Made by a program: the position numbers and the translations under genes. Under the pieces are notes generated by a model. It was not told the origin of the DNA, ran no database searches, and saw only the letters and a program-made list of their open reading frames with translations. Source: Paenibacillus urinalis (GTDB lineage Bacteria; Bacillota; Bacilli; Paenibacillales; Paenibacillaceae). Taken from it: DNA of 64,000 nt. Positions 63,196 to 64,000 of this stretch are shown here, piece by piece; the stretch's first letter is position 1, and each line of letters begins with the position of its first letter. The DNA lies in contig NZ_CP118108.1 of NCBI RefSeq assembly GCF_028747985.1, positions 317,001-381,000 on the forward strand, read 5' to 3'.

Positions 63196-64000
63196 AGAGA
63201 AAAAAACGGATTAAGCTCACCTTCAGTTATATTTTGCTGATTCTGATCGCCATCGTATGTATATATCCTGCTCTATGGATTATCATGTCATCCCTTAAAG
63301 TGGGGGATTCTCTGTACAGTGAGACGATCATACCTGAACAATTTACACTTCAGCACTATAAAGATCTGTTTATGCCGCAGGCTGACAAGGATATTCCTTT
63401 TCTCCAGTGGTACTGGAATACGCTGAAGATTGCGGTCACCAGTATGGTGCTCGGAACGATAATTCAAGTGCTTACTGCCTATGCGATGTCTCGGTTCCGG
63501 TTTAAGGGACGTCAGACGGCTATGTCTGTTATTTTGATTCTTGGGATGTTCCCAGGCTTCATGAGTATGATTGCTGTATACGTAATGCTCCTGCAAATGA
63601 ATCTGCTGGATTCAGCTTGGGCTCTTATTCTGGTGTACACGTCGGGTGCAGCACTCGGTATGTTTGTAGCGAAGGGCTTCTTCGATACCATTCCACGTGC
63701 GCTTGAAGAATCGGCATTGCTCGATGGGGCGAGTCATATGAGAATTTTTGTTTCTATTATACTGCCGTTATCCAAACCGATTATTACGTACATTTCTTTG
63801 ATGACATTCAGCGGCGCATGGGTTGACTTTATATTTGCCAGACTGATCCTGCGCTCACGTGAAAACTGGACATTGGCCGTTGGCTTGTATGAGCTGGTGA
63901 ACAGCTACACGAGTACCGAATTTACGCTGTTTGCGGCGGGATCTGTTCTCGTAGCCCTGCCGATTACACTCCTATACATGTTCCTGCAGCGCTTCCTGGT
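63192..64000 (+). CDS. Maltodextrin ABC transporter permease (MalG-like), 3' cut off
   Basis: The frame is open from ATG at 63192 to the window end, about 269 residues. It starts MKRKKRIKLTFSYILL, followed by PALWIIMSSLKVGDSLYSE and RFRFKGRQTAMSVILILGMFPGFM. The EAA loop is RALEESALLDGASHMRIFVSIILPLSKPIITYI. Only the last few residues and the stop are missing. It overlaps malF by four bases and completes the importer with malE and malF. Confidence 0.9.
   Translation, partial: MKRKKRIKLTFSYILLILIAIVCIYPALWIIMSSLKVGDSLYSETIIPEQFTLQHYKDLFMPQADKDIPFLQWYWNTLKIAVTSMVLGTIIQVLTAYAMSRFRFKGRQTAMSVILILGMFPGFMSMIAVYVMLLQMNLLDSAWALILVYTSGAALGMFVAKGFFDTIPRALEESALLDGASHMRIFVSIILPLSKPIITYISLMTFSGAWVDFIFARLILRSRENWTLAVGLYELVNSYTSTEFTLFAAGSVLVALPITLLYMFLQRFL

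Overview
The window reads as chromosome of a Paenibacillus-like Firmicute. This rests on gene content and style, not on any database comparison. Ribosome binding sites are strong (GGAGG type) and TTG/GTG starts are common. There are YesN/YesM-type two-component systems beside sugar ABC transporters, a T-box leader before serS, a TPP riboswitch, CsoR/CopZ/CopA, LacI-type control of a maltodextrin cluster, and many plant-polysaccharide genes (GH28, GH43). No rRNA, tRNA, CRISPR array or intact insertion sequence was seen.

Region by region. 1-7.4 kb: the end of a surface protein with bacterial Ig-like repeats, a two-gene chromate transporter with a Lrp/AsnC regulator, an MFS transporter, then a GAF protein / response regulator / PAS kinase trio resembling NreA-NreC-NreB, divergent from an Fnr-type regulator with a C-terminal cysteine cluster. 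7.4-8.7 kb: small genes, including a 51-codon gene behind a near-perfect Fur box. 8.7-14 kb: a polar amino acid ABC transporter operon and a GH28 pectinase. 13.9-20.1 kb: nikR and a five-gene nickel-type ABC transporter with a 28-bp NikR-like operator in its promoter. 20-27 kb: a cupin, a DUF445 membrane protein, a DesK/LiaS-type two-component system, a frameshifted GGDEF/HD-GYP gene, and a DUF5317 membrane protein with a 30-residue peptide gene. 27.4-30.6 kb: csoR-copZ-copA copper efflux with two CsoR boxes. 30.7-33.3 kb: an ECF sigma/anti-sigma pair preceded by seven tandem copies of a 142-bp repeat.

33.4-35.5 kb: a TetR regulator with its operator inside the promoter, a DoxX-like protein and an NfrA-type nitroreductase. 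35.7-44.4 kb: an AraC regulator, a GH43 beta-xylosidase and a convergent YesM/YesN plus sugar ABC transporter cluster with a CcpA cre-like site. 44.7-48.9 kb: a TPP-riboswitch operon for uptake of a thiamine precursor, ending in a TatD-family hydrolase. 49-53.8 kb: T-box-serS, a pyridoxamine-phosphate-oxidase-like protein and a secreted 5'-nucleotidase with LysM. 53.9-56.6 kb: an AT-rich accessory patch with a secreted protein, a lipoprotein and a decayed ThiF/E1-like gene. 56.6-58.6 kb: an unrecognised two-domain protein divergent from a pair of small genes that look like a two-subunit sigma factor (SigO/RsoA type). 58.8-64 kb: a LacI/MalR regulator and malEFG, cut by the window end.

Most uncommon candidates: the split sigma factor pair with its divergent unknown protein, the Fur-boxed 51-residue protein, the tandem repeat block before the ECF sigma gene, the 30-residue peptide beside DUF5317, and the TatD enzyme in a TPP-controlled operon.
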